Shown here: piece by piece, positions 1 to 10,379 of the stretch
How the letters are laid out: each line of letters begins with the position of its first letter
Position numbering within the stretch: position 1 is the stretch's first letter
Origin: Diphasiastrum complanatum
Taxonomy: Eukaryota > Streptophyta > Lycopodiopsida > Lycopodiales > Lycopodiaceae
DNA: 64,000 nucleotides
NCBI GenBank assembly: GCA_029204225.1
Contig: CM055092.1
Coordinates: 60,859,935 to 60,923,934 of the forward strand
Direction of reading: 5' to 3'
Made by a program: the position numbers and the translations under genes
Notes under the pieces: model-generated
What the model saw: the letters and a program-made list of their open reading frames with translations, nothing else
Database searches by the model: none
What the model was told of the DNA's origin: nothing

Positions 1-647
1 CGAGATGATGTCTTTTGCTTGCACCTTTTCTCTCACAAAATGATGCTCCACCTTGATGTGCTTGCTCCTTCCATGAAAGATAGGATCTGAAGTAAGGCCT
101 TGGGCTGAAATGTTGTCACACTTAATAATGGGAATGTCTTCAGATTTGATGCATTTGAGCTCTGCCATAAGTCACTTGATCCAAAAAATCTCTTTGGTAG
201 TAGTAGTGGTTGGTGCTTTGTACTTAGTGTCAGTGAATGAGAGAGATATGGTGTTCTACTTCGAGAGCCAAGAGATGGTTCTTTCTCCAATGAATATAGC
301 AAATGCACTTGTGGACTTCCTATCAATCTTGTTAGCTGCAAAATCCAAATATGGATAACCAATCAAGCCCCTCTATAGTAGAGTATGCCAAAATCTAGAG
401 TGTTAGAAATGTACATAAGCACCCTCTTGGCCAATCTCGAATGATGGATTGAAGGAGATTGCATATATTGACTCAACTTATTGACACAAAAACTTAGATC
501 AGGTCTGGCGAGCCAAATCAAGGAGCCTATGAGACTCTTATAAAGGGTGATGTCCTTGAAGTATCTTTCATCACCATCTATTGGATCTCTTACATAGTGC
601 TCCATATGAGTGTCAATACTTTTGCACTTATTTGTGAGAAATTTCAA
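1..647 (-). pseudogene. Ty1/copia RT-RNase H C-terminal remnant
   Basis: The reverse strand encodes the end of a copia polyprotein: the RT-to-RNase H linker, with a 'YKSLIGSLIWLARPDLSF' block and 'KRVLMYISNTLDFGILY', then RNase H with 'DRKSTSAFAIFIG' and 'GRSKHIKVEHHFVRE'. It enters from the right and leaves the window at base 1, so the 3' LTR is outside. One frameshift lies near 360-365, and in-frame stops follow 'SWLSK' and 'FWIK'. It is therefore a non-functional fossil. Orientation is opposite to the copia element that starts on its right, so the two are separate insertions. The domain assignment is secure; the family within copia is not resolved. Confidence 0.93.
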
Positions 648-699
648 CTAGTTTAGTCAATATTGGTCATAGTTGATAAAATTGCCAAATACACAAGGT

Positions 700-1038
700 T
701 TTTTTTTCTCTCATCTCATTTCATGCTTATACATGAGTTCTCTTGGGTTCATCTATCCATTGGTGCACTATATTGGTGATATTTTGCAATCTTGTGTAGA
801 ATGCTCATATTATGCTATATTCGGATCCACACGTGTGAAATACAATAGCTTATTGTTTTTGTACGGACAACAACTTCATTTCATCTTATGTTTGATGTTT
901 GATCAAGTTCTTATTGAGTTTGTATCTCTTTCATTAAGTAGAAGCAGATTTTTCTATGATGCAAAAGTATAGATAGTGTTGACTTTCATACCAAAGATAA
1001 AAAGACAAATTTGGATCTTAGTGATTCATATTTTTTCA
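700..1038 (+). repeat. 5'-truncated LTR of copia family A
   Basis: This AT-rich stretch lies directly upstream of a copia primer-binding site. It is homologous, in opposite orientation, to the complete LTR at 47611-48202: both share blocks such as 'catgcttatacat', 'ttctcttgggttc', 'attggtgcactata' and 'tccacacgtgtgaaata'. The 5' part is missing here. The end '...ttttttca' sits two bases before the primer site. The pyrimidine stretch near 707-725 occupies the place of the long GA/CT microsatellite in the other copy. Confidence 0.82.
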
Positions 1039-1040
1039 CT

Positions 1041-1051
1041 TGGTATCAGAG
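1041..1051 (+). other. Primer-binding site of copia family A
   Basis: 'tggtatcagag' matches the 3' end complement of plant initiator-methionine tRNA, the usual copia primer. It follows the LTR at 1038 and precedes a roughly 500-base leader. Confidence 0.88.
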
Positions 1052-1551
1052 TTTGTGTTACAAGTTATGAAAGGATCAATCACATTCTTTTGTAGATCAA
1101 AACTCAATTTAGGTTTATGAACTTGATGAATTCCGATTTCACACTTGGCTTACTAGATTTGGCCAATTTTTTATGCATTAGGAAGGCTTCACTGGAGGCT
1201 ACAAGATTCTAGATCAAGTTTTAGGCAATTGCATGTAGAATTTGAAATATTCAATTTTTTGTGATTTTGTCAAAACCCTAATTTTGATTGGATCCCTATT
1301 TTGTGAGGTTGCTGGACTACAATAGAGTGTGTTTCAATCTTAGGAAGTAGCAAGATTCATTATATTGTTGGTGGATCATAGGTTGATCAAGATTTCTACA
1401 TTCTATGTGTTGATTTGCTAGTTATAAGTGCAAGAAGAGAATTGAGAGGTTCCATATCTTTGTGATTTCTTTTTGGAAACATTTGTTATATTTCAAAATA
1501 GTGCTTTGTGCATTGGAACATGTTGAAAAAGAAAGATTAGGTCATTGCAAC

Positions 1552-2420
1552 ATGGCTACAATGAGTGGATTCATGTTGGAAGACAATGACAAGCTTACCT
1601 CATCCAACTACTCTACATGGAAGGTGAGGATGGAATCACTTCTTGAAATGCATGAGTTGATGAATATTGTTGTAGGGTTGGAGGAGAGACCCCTGGTTCA
1701 ACAAGAGCAATTGAGGTATGGCAAGAGAGCTAAGAAAGCTCTACACATGATCAAGATGAATGTTACCAATAAGCTACTCAAGGAGATTGGTAAGTCCAAT
1801 TCATCTTGAGAGGCTTGGGAAGCTTTGAAGAAGCTTTATGAATCTAAGTCTCCATCTAGAGTGTTGACTCTAAGAAGAAAAATCTTTCAAAGCATTCAAA
1901 AGAAAGAAGAGAGTCCTAATACTTTTGTTTTGAGAGAAGGCTTTAAGATGAGTTAGCTTGCATTGATGAGCGCATTAAGGAAGGAGAGATTGTTCAAGTT
2001 ATTCTTAATGGTTTGTTGGATGCTCATGCTAACATTGTATAAAGTCTTACTATTCAAAAACCTTTGCCAAGTTTGGCGGATCTTCAAGAGATCTTGATCA
2101 ATGAGGAATATAGGCTTCAAGGAAGAGGTGGATCTACATCAACATCTCAAGATGAGGAGGCCATGTTCATCAAAGGCAAGTTCAAGGGCAAAGCAAGGTC
2201 AAGTGGTCTAAAGATCATGGCGAGTCTTCTTCTTTTGGTAAGAAGAAAGATAGGTCAAAGTTGAAGTGCTTCTATTGTGGCATCAAGGGGCATTTTGCAA
2301 GTGATTGCTACAAAAAGAAGAGAGATCAAGGAGACAAGCAAGGTAATCTAACTCTTGATGAGGATGGTGTTGATGCTCAAAACACAAATGATGATGCTTT
2401 TGAAATCTTCATGTTTGAGT
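1552..2420 (+). pseudogene. copia family A gag
   Basis: Gag (capsid/nucleocapsid) of the family A element. The ATG at 1552 opens 'MATMSGFMLEDNDKLTSSNY', a typical copia gag start followed by the 'W' and 'MESL' block of the retrotransposon gag domain. A stop follows 'GKSNSS' near 1807, and further shifts occur before the CCHC zinc knuckle at 2267-2308 (C-x2-C-x4-H-x4-C, starting 'CFYCGIKGHFASDC'). The same gag is encoded in reverse at 56182-57045, which confirms the reading. A longer frame extends upstream to 1462, but homology with the other copy starts at 1552. The stops make it non-functional. Confidence 0.9.
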
Positions 2421-2439
2421 TCTATTGTTGGAGATATTG

Positions 2440-4045
2440 ATCCATGGTGAATTGATAGTGGAGCAAGCTCACACATGACTTTTCACAAAGAGTATTTCAC
2501 TTCTTTGTTGGCATATGGAGATGACAAGAGGGTGATCTACACGGCCAATAATGGTGAGTGTGCAATCCAAGGGAATTTCTATTCTCTCTCTACAAATAGG
2601 AATGTTCATTTGAAGGATGTTTTATTCATTCTATCTATTACTAAGAACCTACTTAGTGTGAGTCAAATGCTAAGAAATGGTCTTAATGTTGAGTTTGATG
2701 GAGATGCTTGTATGATCAAAAGGAAGGATGTCTTGATTGCAAAAGGTAAAAGGCAAGGGAATTTATTCAAACTAGATGCTTGTGTTATCGCTAACCAAGT
2801 TGGATGTGTGGCGAGTGAGCAAATACCTATTCAAGAGGTTTGGCATAAGAGGATGAGGGATCTCAACTACAAGACATTGGAGGTAATGGCTAGAAAGCAA
2901 GTTGTGAGTGGTCTTCCAAGTTCCTTAACTATCATCAATCATGTTTGTGAGTCTTGTGCTTTGTCAAAGTCACATAGGCTACCTTATACTAGATCTACAG
3001 CTAGATCTACAAAGCCTTTTCAAGTTGTACATTCGGATATTCATAAAATTACTACAATTAGCAATAGTGAAGCTACTGAGATGTATGTAACTTTCATTGA
3101 TGATTTTAGTAGATTTTGTTGGATCTATCTACTAAAGAGCAAAGATGAAGTGTATGATGTCTTTGTGAAGTTCAAGAATGCAAGGGAGAATCATTTTTTC
3201 ACAAGGATCAAGTGCTTGCGGAGTGACAATGGTGGTGAGTATATCTCAACCGAGTTCAAGGCCTTTTTGTGATGAGCATGGGATCAAGAGGGAGTACACA
3301 ACTCCAAGGACACGACAACAAAATGGAGTGGCTGAGAGGAAGAATAGGACTTTATGTGAAAGTGCCAAAGCCATGAGGTTAGGAGCTAATCTCTCAAAAC
3401 CATTTTGGGATCAAGCTTTGTTGGGTGCTAATTTTTTATGCAATAGGTGGCCGAGTGCTATATTGGATGGAAGGACACCTTTTGAAATGCTCTTCAAGAG
3501 GAGGCCGAGTGTCAAGGTTTTTAGAACTTTTGGATGCACATGCCATGTTAATATAGCTCTTGATGATAGGACAAAGGAGGATTCATCTTCAAGGAAAGGT
3601 ATATTTATTGGATATAGTGAGGTGAGTAAAGACTACAAGGTCTACATTCCTACAACCAATGAGGTGATTATTGGTAGACATGTCATTTTTTATGAGGGGA
3701 ACATTTCAAAAGTGTCTTCAAGTAATGATGATGTGGATGGATCTAACAATCTTGATGATGATGTTATGGATCCTAATTTAGATGGTGATGATGAATCTTC
3801 ATCAAATCAAAAGCCAAGGAGAACAAAGGTAATCAAGTGGTTGTTGGAACAAACTTTGCTTTCCTAAGCTCTTTTGATGACCCTACATGTGTAGATGAAG
3901 CAAGGAACAAAGAGGAGTGGATCCAAACAATGGATCTTGAGTATCAAGCTCTTATGAAGAATGGAACATGGAGATTGGTGGAATTGCCTAAGGACAAAAA
4001 AGCTATTGGATGCAAATGGATCTTTGTGGAGGCCTATGATTCCAC
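2440..4045 (+). pseudogene. copia family A protease-integrase, RT truncated
   Basis: Start of the copia pol: aspartic protease active site 'IDSGASSHMT' (about 2453-2482), the GAG-pre-integrase HHCC zinc domain ('WHKRMRDLNY' to 'CESCALSKSHR'), and the integrase core with 'VVHSDI', 'LRSDNGGEY' and 'AERKNRTL' carrying the DDE residues. A frameshift near 3268 separates the second Asp from the Glu, and an in-frame stop precedes the protease. The conserved linker before RT ('EEWIQTMDLEYQALMKNGTW', then 'GCKWIF') ends at about 4035. Sequence then changes abruptly, so nearly all of RT and all of RNase H are missing. Integrase and protease assignments are certain. Confidence 0.94.
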
Positions 4046-4786
4046 ATTATCCAAGTTAATTGTTATATAGTGTAAATTTTTCAATTTTTGCACATGTAAA
4101 TATGCGATATTGCCTAAATCAATGCAAAGGCCTATTTGCACCTTGTAAATTCATTGTAATTATAAAACTCACGACGTTCTCAAGCGACATTCTAGAGAGA
4201 CATGTAGTTGTTCCCAACCGATACCTTAGGAGCAACGCTAAGAGCCTGGTGTTCGTCTCTATAAGGGCGACACTTAGTGCCATTGTAATTACACAAAGAT
4301 TTAGCTATCAATAGAGAGAGCCAGTCTATAAGCTTGTGCTTTCCTTCCATCTGTTATTTGTTATAGTTATTTAGATCTAAATCTAATTCGGGCCAATCGT
4401 GGTCTTGATTTTCTATGGTCTCAGAGTCTACTTCTATCCTTTGGACTACCATGTCAGTGTTAGTGTGTTTTCTAAGCGACTTCTTCGGCTTTTTCTCCAT
4501 AGAATTAAGTCGTGCTAACAGTCTTGTGGAATAGCTTATAAGTTCCTTATCTGAACACATAGCTCATTCAGAATTAAAGGAGGTTCTGTTTAGAGTTATG
4601 CTTTTAGGCTCCGGCTAATTCCCTGCACACATTAGTTAGAATTGTCGCTCTTGGATGTCGCTTGTAAATCCACATTAGAAAAATCTGAAATTCAATACAA
4701 AGTGAAGAATGTGTTGCAGACATATGCGTATCAAGATCAATTATAGAATAACTCTCAGTGTGTTCGCTCAGCATATGAGTTAGGCA
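4046..4786. other. Non-coding junction and LTR-like sequence
   Basis: No convincing gene on the plus strand. The AT-rich sequence follows the break in copia A and precedes gypsy family B fragments. It may include an LTR of family B, but I could not match two copies. Confidence 0.4.
4354..4560 (-). pseudogene. Possible gypsy gag scrap
   Basis: A 68-codon reverse frame contains 'ARLNSMEKKPKKSLRKHT', which closely resembles 'GRLNNVQKKSKKSLRKYT' in the gag-like frame at 48491-48733. Such a block is usual in the retrotransposon gag domain. Orientation is opposite to the neighbouring gypsy B pol, so it would be an independent scrap. It is short and could be coincidental. Confidence 0.4.
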
Positions 4787-4985
4787 TTCATCATAGAATA
4801 GTGCCTACACTTAGACATCTGAGATTAGCAAATGCAACTAGAAAAACTCCAATAGGGGAGTTGTCTCAGGTACAGTTTACATTGGCGACCATAAGCTTTT
4901 TGATGGACTTCATTATATGAAGACCACTAGGGAATCATCTTACAAAGTCTTACTAGAGAGACTATGGCTATATCAAGCCGATGTT
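4787..4985 (+). pseudogene. gypsy family B protease fragment
   Basis: Nearly the same nucleotide sequence as 10155-10370: 'attcatcatagaatag', 'cttagacatctgagattagca', 'tatggctatatcaagccgatgtt'. It encodes the second half of a gypsy aspartic protease ('LRHLRLANATRKTPIGE') with frame breaks. It abuts a different gypsy protease frame at 5008, so the two come from nested or rearranged copies. Confidence 0.75.
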
Positions 4986-5007
4986 ATTACCCACCTTCTG
5001 AGACCAG

Positions 5008-5580
5008 ATGGCTACATCCGAAGGAAAGAGCCATAAACATATTACTGTATCTTGGAAGAAGGATGAATATGAAGGCGAGATGCCAACATCTTCCTCAAGT
5101 TGCATTTCAGAAGATGAAGGAGTTCGTTTTGTAAGGATTGAGGTAAGGGAGAGGTTTGTTACATTATCCATACCTGCATATAATAATAGAGTAGAATATG
5201 TAGATAAAGGAGACTGTCGAGTCCCCGAGATAAGTGCCATTATAGGAGGCCATACTATTAATAGAATACTAGTAGACTCAGGATCTAGCATCAACTTAAT
5301 GATTGAGAAAATGGTTAAGGAGTTAGGATTAGAAGACCAGATCCAGCCTACTACTCATCATGAAATCCATTTAGCAGATGCATTTAGATGCACACCAATA
5401 GGAGAGCTGAGGGGTGTAAACGTAAATATAGAGATATAGACTTTCATTATGAATTTCTTTGTCATAAACCCATTAGATATGCCACCATACTCAATATTAT
5501 TTGGAAGGCCATGGTTATACCAGGCAGATGATATTATAAATTGGTCTACCAAACAAATATTTTTTCCAAGCATTCTCACA
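5008..5580 (+). pseudogene. Ty3/gypsy family B aspartic protease
   Basis: Retropepsin-like protease of a gypsy element. The active-site block 'ILVDSGSSINLM' starts near residue 87 of the frame. It is followed by 'IHLADAFRCTPIGELRGVNV' and, after a stop at 5437, the flap-side 'ILFGRPWLYQADDIINWSTK'. A proline-poor, charged tail leads to RT downstream. The stop and further stops before 5930 make it inactive. Confidence 0.88.
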
Positions 5581-5927
5581 GCCAGTCCATTAGGAGGTCA
5601 CCTTATGAGATAGAGTGAGAGGATAGTAGAACCTACAGAATCCCTAGTCAATTTCATAGAATGTTATGAAATAAATGAGGAAGAAGCAAATGAGTTTCCA
5701 ATATCTGAGTCAAGGGAAGTTATGGGTGAAACCAGAGCAAGCTTGACTGAGAGAATGGTAGATAAGACTAATTATGTAGAAATAGAAGTTAGTAAAGGTA
5801 AAATTATGATTTTGTAGAAACACCGGGAAGAGTACATAATACTCCTTCAAAGTACCAGAATCTATTCACTTGGTCAATGGAAAATTGAACTAGTATACCG
5901 ATTAAATGGGGAGAACATAGAATAGAC

Positions 5928-7590
5928 TTGATCCAGGGTGCCATACCGGTTAGACAAAGACAATATAGGTTAAATCCGAAGTATTCATTATTAGTTAAAG
6001 ATGAATTAGATAAATGCATAAGAGCATGTATCATATACCATGTTCTAAGTAGTGAATGGGTATCACCTATTGTGATAGTTCCCAAAAAGAAGACAGGCAA
6101 AATTAGGGTATGTCAAGACTTTAGGAAGTTAAATGCTGCCACAACAAAAACTATCATCCATTACCATATACAGACCTGATCCTAGACCAAGTAGTTGGTC
6201 ACGAATGATATAGTTTTTTAGATGGTTTTTCTGGTTACAATCAAGTCTTCATTAAAGAAGAAGATAGATTGAAAACCACTTTTACCACTGATCAGGGGAC
6301 TTACACTTATACGCGTATGCCCTTCGGTCTGTGTAATGCGCCTGCAATATCTCAGCGCATGATGACAAACATTTTTCAAGATTTTTTTAAGGAAATTTTT
6401 AGAAATCTTTATGGATGACTTTTGTGTTTACTCATCTACTAAAGATCATTTAGATGCATTAGAAAAGACTTTAAGACGATGTCAAGAGACATCTCTTAAA
6501 TTGCATCCATCCAAATGTTATTTTGGCATGAGGGAAGGCATTTGGTTAGGCTACAGAATTTTGAAAGATGGCATTCAAGCTGATATCGAGAAAGTTAAAA
6601 TGATTTTAGAATCGGATGAACCAACTAATCTACGGGAGCTTAGGGAATTTTTAGGCCAGATAGGATACTATCGCAGAATAATAAAAGAGTATGCTATAGT
6701 AGTTACTCCTTTAACAGGATTATTAAAGAAATCTGTTGAATATCACTGGTCACAAGATCACCAGGACGCTTTTGAAATACTAAAACAGTCCTTAGCAGAA
6801 GCAACTGGAGTTAGACCTCCAGATTGGGCGAAGAAATTTCACGTATATGTATACACTTCATCATTTGCAATCGGTGTAGTGCTTAGCCAAAAAGATGATT
6901 AAAATATTGATTATCCAATTTATTATGCTGGTAGACAATTAGCAGCATCTGAAAAAAATTATTCCGCTACAGAGCGGAAAGCATTAGGCATTATCTACTA
7001 GGATATTCTTTTAATTTCCATGTAGACCACTATGCATTAAAGCGTCTAGTAAATAAACCTGACCTTTCAGGAAGGATAGGTAGATGGGTTTTATTATTAG
7101 ATGAATTTGATTATCAAGTAGAGTTAAGGAGGGAAAAGGACCACCAAAATGCAGATTATATATCACGACTTAAAACTAAAAATCAATTTGAACCAATATC
7201 AGAATTCCCAGATGAGCACATAATGCACATTCAAGCGAAATCATCTATTTATACAAACATCATTATTTTTTTACAGGATCAAATTTATTCAGATCACTTC
7301 AATAAACAGTAGAAGATAGTTTTTCTTGCAAAAGTAGGACCCTACACGATTATAGATAAGGTACTATATAAATTAGGAGCCGACGATAACCTTCATCGCT
7401 GTCTAGAACCCACCGACATCCCCACTGTAATAAGTGCACTACATGAAGAAGATTCGGGGGGCCATTATGTCCTTAAAAATACTATCAGAAAAATTCTAAA
7501 TGCTAAGTATTGGTGGCCTACACTTTATAGAGATATTAAAATTTTCATTCAAAAATGTGATGCATGTCAGAGGATGGGGAAACCCAGCTT
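5928..7590 (+). pseudogene. Ty3/gypsy family B RT-RNase H-integrase N-terminus
   Basis: Reverse transcriptase begins with 'WVSPIVIVPKKKTGKIRVCQDFRKLNAAT' features. After a frameshift near 6170 come 'FLDGFSGYNQV' (catalytic Asp) and 'MPFGLCNAP'; the 'FMDD' catalytic pair is at 6411. The thumb/connection ('LREFLGQIGYYRR') and RNase H ('FHVYVYTSSFAIGVVLS', 'ADYISRL') follow, with stops at 6899 and in the 7000-7050 region. The integrase HHCC zinc domain ('HEEDSGGHY' to 'CDACQRMGKPSF') ends the fragment at about 7590, where copia C begins on the other strand. The integrase core is absent. Confidence 0.93.
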
Positions 7591-7604
7591 TGCGACACAC
7601 TCCT

Positions 7605-8265
7605 TGGTGAATGGTATACGTGACATCTTGCCTTTGTTACAAACATCGTAGGACTTCAAGCATGTTGCATCTTTGATATTGACTCCAGTGAATACTCCAC
7701 TCCGACTAGCGTTGTATAGAGCAACTGTATTGATGTGATACAGTCTCCTGTGCCATAGAATATCTATCGATTAGTTGATCTAGTGACCTTGCTCTGAAGG
7801 TACTCGGATTCTGAGGTGATACAGGTTCTCCTTTCACTTTCCTGTGGTGACAAGTTGAGTGGTTGCGGATTCAACCACTTTGCATGTATCGCCTTCATCA
7901 GTGATTGTTAGTCCTGCATCTACCATCTTAGCAACAGATAGTAGGTCCTTCTGAAGAGTGGGCACATATAGAGTGTCATTGAGCCTTCTGTCTCTTCCTC
8001 TGGTGCTTAATCATAGTGCTCCAGTTCCGCTGACTTTGTGTCTGGAACCATCTCCCATGATTATATATCTGAAAGATTCTAATTCTTGATAATCAGTGAT
8101 CATGTGTCTTGTTGCCAGGAAGTGTGATGTTGCACCTGAATCAAGAATTATTTCTTGTGTATCTGAAGTTGATGTCACACAAACATCAGTACACAGGTAA
8201 GCTAATGGGTTCTTGCCGTTGTTGGCTCTGTCTTTGGCCATCTTCGAGGACTCGGGTTCCTCCAC
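7605..8265 (-). pseudogene. copia family C copy 1: protease and GAG-pre-integrase
   Basis: Read right to left: the protease active site 'IILDSGATSHFLATRHMITD' in the 8011-8265 frame, then the pre-integrase zinc domain 'WHRRLYHINTVALYNAS' and 'CNKGKMSRIPF' down to about 7610. Several stops interrupt it. The same domains recur with similar sequence at 10904-11760, which defines family C. It is truncated against gypsy B at about 7600, so no integrase core or RT remains. Confidence 0.88.
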
Positions 8266-8289
8266 GTAGGATGAGCTATTGTTGCTCTC

Positions 8290-9145
8290 TCGTCTGCTCA
8301 GAGCTCTCCTATCTGCTCAGAGCTTTCTTGTTTCTGGAATTTTAGTAGCAGTCAACAACCGTGTGACCCTTTTTGTGATAGTGGATGCACTCTATCTTTG
8401 GATTGAGCCATCACTTATCAATAGTGTGGTCTTCTCGTGTGCATCTCGTGCAGGTCTTCTTCTCACCATTCTGTTGTCTCGATTTATTTCTGCTCTTCCA
8501 TTTGTCTTATTTGGCTCTCTCTAACTGCTACTTTCGATCTTGTCTTTGGTCTGACTCCCTCTTAGGCTTGAAATTCTTCTTTTGCTTCTCTTTGTTGTTG
8601 TAGAGAGCTTGATCAGAGCTATCCTTGTCATCAAGGTGTTCATGGGCTTCCACCTCTTCTCTGATCTCGATTACAGCCTTTTCAAGGGTCATATGTGGAT
8701 CTTTAGCAAGCAATATTTGGATCATCTGAAACGATCTTGGTAGAGTTCGCAGCAGGTATGTGAGCTGCTTTTCTGCTGAGACTGCATTGTCTATTCCGGA
8801 GTTGTGTAGTGAAAGGAATAGGTCCTTCATTCTTCTGATGAAGGAGGTGAGGTCTTTACCATCCCATCTCAGATTGGTCAGCTGATCTTCAAGAAGTATA
8901 ATTTGGCTTTGTGATTTCATTTGAAATCTAGTCAGCAAAGTATCCCACATTTCTCTCACATTCGAGAGTGTGGCTAGATCAAGCCTTAAGCTGTCTTCGA
9001 TGGAGGAAGATAGGACGACTGCTTCCTTGTCGTTTCTTTCTCTTTCCCGTAGCTCTTTGCCAGTAGTTGTGGCATCTATTCTGTGCCACCAACCCAGGGC
9101 CATAGACCTTCTCCTTCTAGTATTAGAGAAGTCTTCACCTTCCAT
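8290..9145 (-). pseudogene. copia family C copy 1: gag
   Basis: A 205-codon frame (8528-9145) encodes copia gag: 'DLATLSNVREMWDTLLTRFQ' and 'LLEDQLTNLRWDGKDLTSFI' are the typical UBN2/retrotransposon gag helices. A shifted frame then holds a zinc knuckle near 8330-8390, in which the second Cys reads as Tyr ('CIHYHKKGHTVVDC'). The gag start codon is not certain: about 35 codons lie between 9145 and the primer site at 9259. Decayed. Confidence 0.87.
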
Positions 9146-9258
9146 GCTAGGAAGTTTGATCCTGAGGAGTCAAGGATCGTGCATATCTTTGATTGAATGT
9201 TGCTAATGGATGCCATAGCCTAAAAGAATCAGGCAGTGCTATGATAGAGCTGAATAGT

Positions 9259-9270
9259 GCTCTGATACCA
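9259..9270 (-). other. Primer-binding site of copia C copy 1
   Basis: The reverse complement reads 'TGGTATCAGAGC', the initiator-Met tRNA complement. It marks the 5' end of the internal region of the minus-strand copia C element. Confidence 0.87.
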
Positions 9271-9271
9271 T

Positions 9272-9595
9272 TGATGGAATTCAATCGTTGCTTGGTACCA
9301 CTGATGGGAAGTTGGGATCTCGGGTTAAACCGGAGATGAAAGCCAGATAGAGCCGACTTGGTAGTCGTAGCTACTGCTACCTAATTCTCTTCCAAGCCCT
9401 AGATCGCTTTTGACGATTTGTTGTAAAATTAAACTTGTAAACAGCGGATAATGCTAAGTAAAACAATAGCAAAAAGTTATCTACTGCTAGCATGCATTCC
9501 AATATTGTAGATCATATACATTACACAATAGAACATTACGAAAATCGCTTCTCTTAATTTACTATATTTTCTTGAGCGCTATTTGTTTCCCAGAT
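9272..9595 (-). repeat. 5' LTR of copia C copy 1 (right edge approximate)
   Basis: Begins with 'TG' directly beside the primer site ('CA' end on the minus strand) and continues as non-coding AT-rich sequence to about 9595, where gypsy B sequence begins on the plus strand. The outer boundary was set by the change in content, not by a matched second LTR. Confidence 0.55.
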
Positions 9596-9602
9596 CAGTG
9601 CG

Positions 9603-10372
9603 TTGGCGATAAAAAGAAAACTAAGAAGGATAAAAATGCGAATTCAGCAAAAAATGCGAAAAGCACAAAAAACCACGACAATCAAGACACAAACTGCAGA
9701 ACAATCTGCAGAAATTCTTAAAGACCCAGACTTTGATAGATCTAATGAAAAATACTATGAACCAGATATCAATTTAGAAGCTAAGATGATGAAACGAAGA
9801 AAGTTAATAAAGTAACATTTTTAGATCCAATAATAAGTAATGAGATACCTAGAGATCCATCCCCACTTAGACATCGTTCATATGATATAGTGGAAGATTT
9901 TACCTCTAGAATGCCCAAAATAACTTTCAAATAGTTATTAGAGATAATCAGTACTATAAGAAAGAGATTAAACAATTCTTACAAAAAAAAAAAAAAAGGA
10001 AAGCTAAGTTGCCATTGGTTGATGTGGGACTGTAAACCTTGGTGACGAAGGCCCATTTGAAATCCAGATAATAATAAAAGGCTGCATCTTAGATAGTGTA
10101 TCCATAGATTTTGGATCCAGTGTAAATATAATGACTGAAGAGACAACATACGATTTACGCATTCATCATAGAATAGCGCTTACACTTAGACATCTGAGAT
10201 TAGCAGATGCAACTAGAAGAACTCCAATAGGGGACTTGTCTCAGGTTGCAGTTTACATTGATGACCATAAGTTTTTGATGGACTTCATTATATTAAAGAC
10301 CACTAGGAAATCATCTTACAAAGTCTTATTAGAAAGATCGTGGCTATATCAAGCCGATGTTATTACTCACTA
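9603..10372 (+). pseudogene. gypsy family B gag tail and protease fragment
   Basis: The first part is a short basic, gag-like frame (9603-9815) with no clear domain. Near 10080-10130 a protease active-site region appears ('GCILDSVSIDFGSSVNIM'; the catalytic Asp-Ser/Thr-Gly reads DFG). It continues as 'LRHLRLADATRRTPIGDLSQ' and 'VLLERSWLYQADVITH' to the stop at 10371. An A15 run near 9986 and stops at 9813 and 9933 mark decay. The nucleotide match to 4787-4985 shows two copies of the same family. A copia fragment in the opposite orientation follows at once. Confidence 0.8.
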
Positions 10373-10379
10373 GAGGAAG

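Noticed and set aside
4414-4428. 'tatggtctcagagtc' as a primer-binding site
   Set aside because: One mismatch to the usual initiator-Met complement, no matched LTR, and it overlaps a possible gag frame on the other strand.
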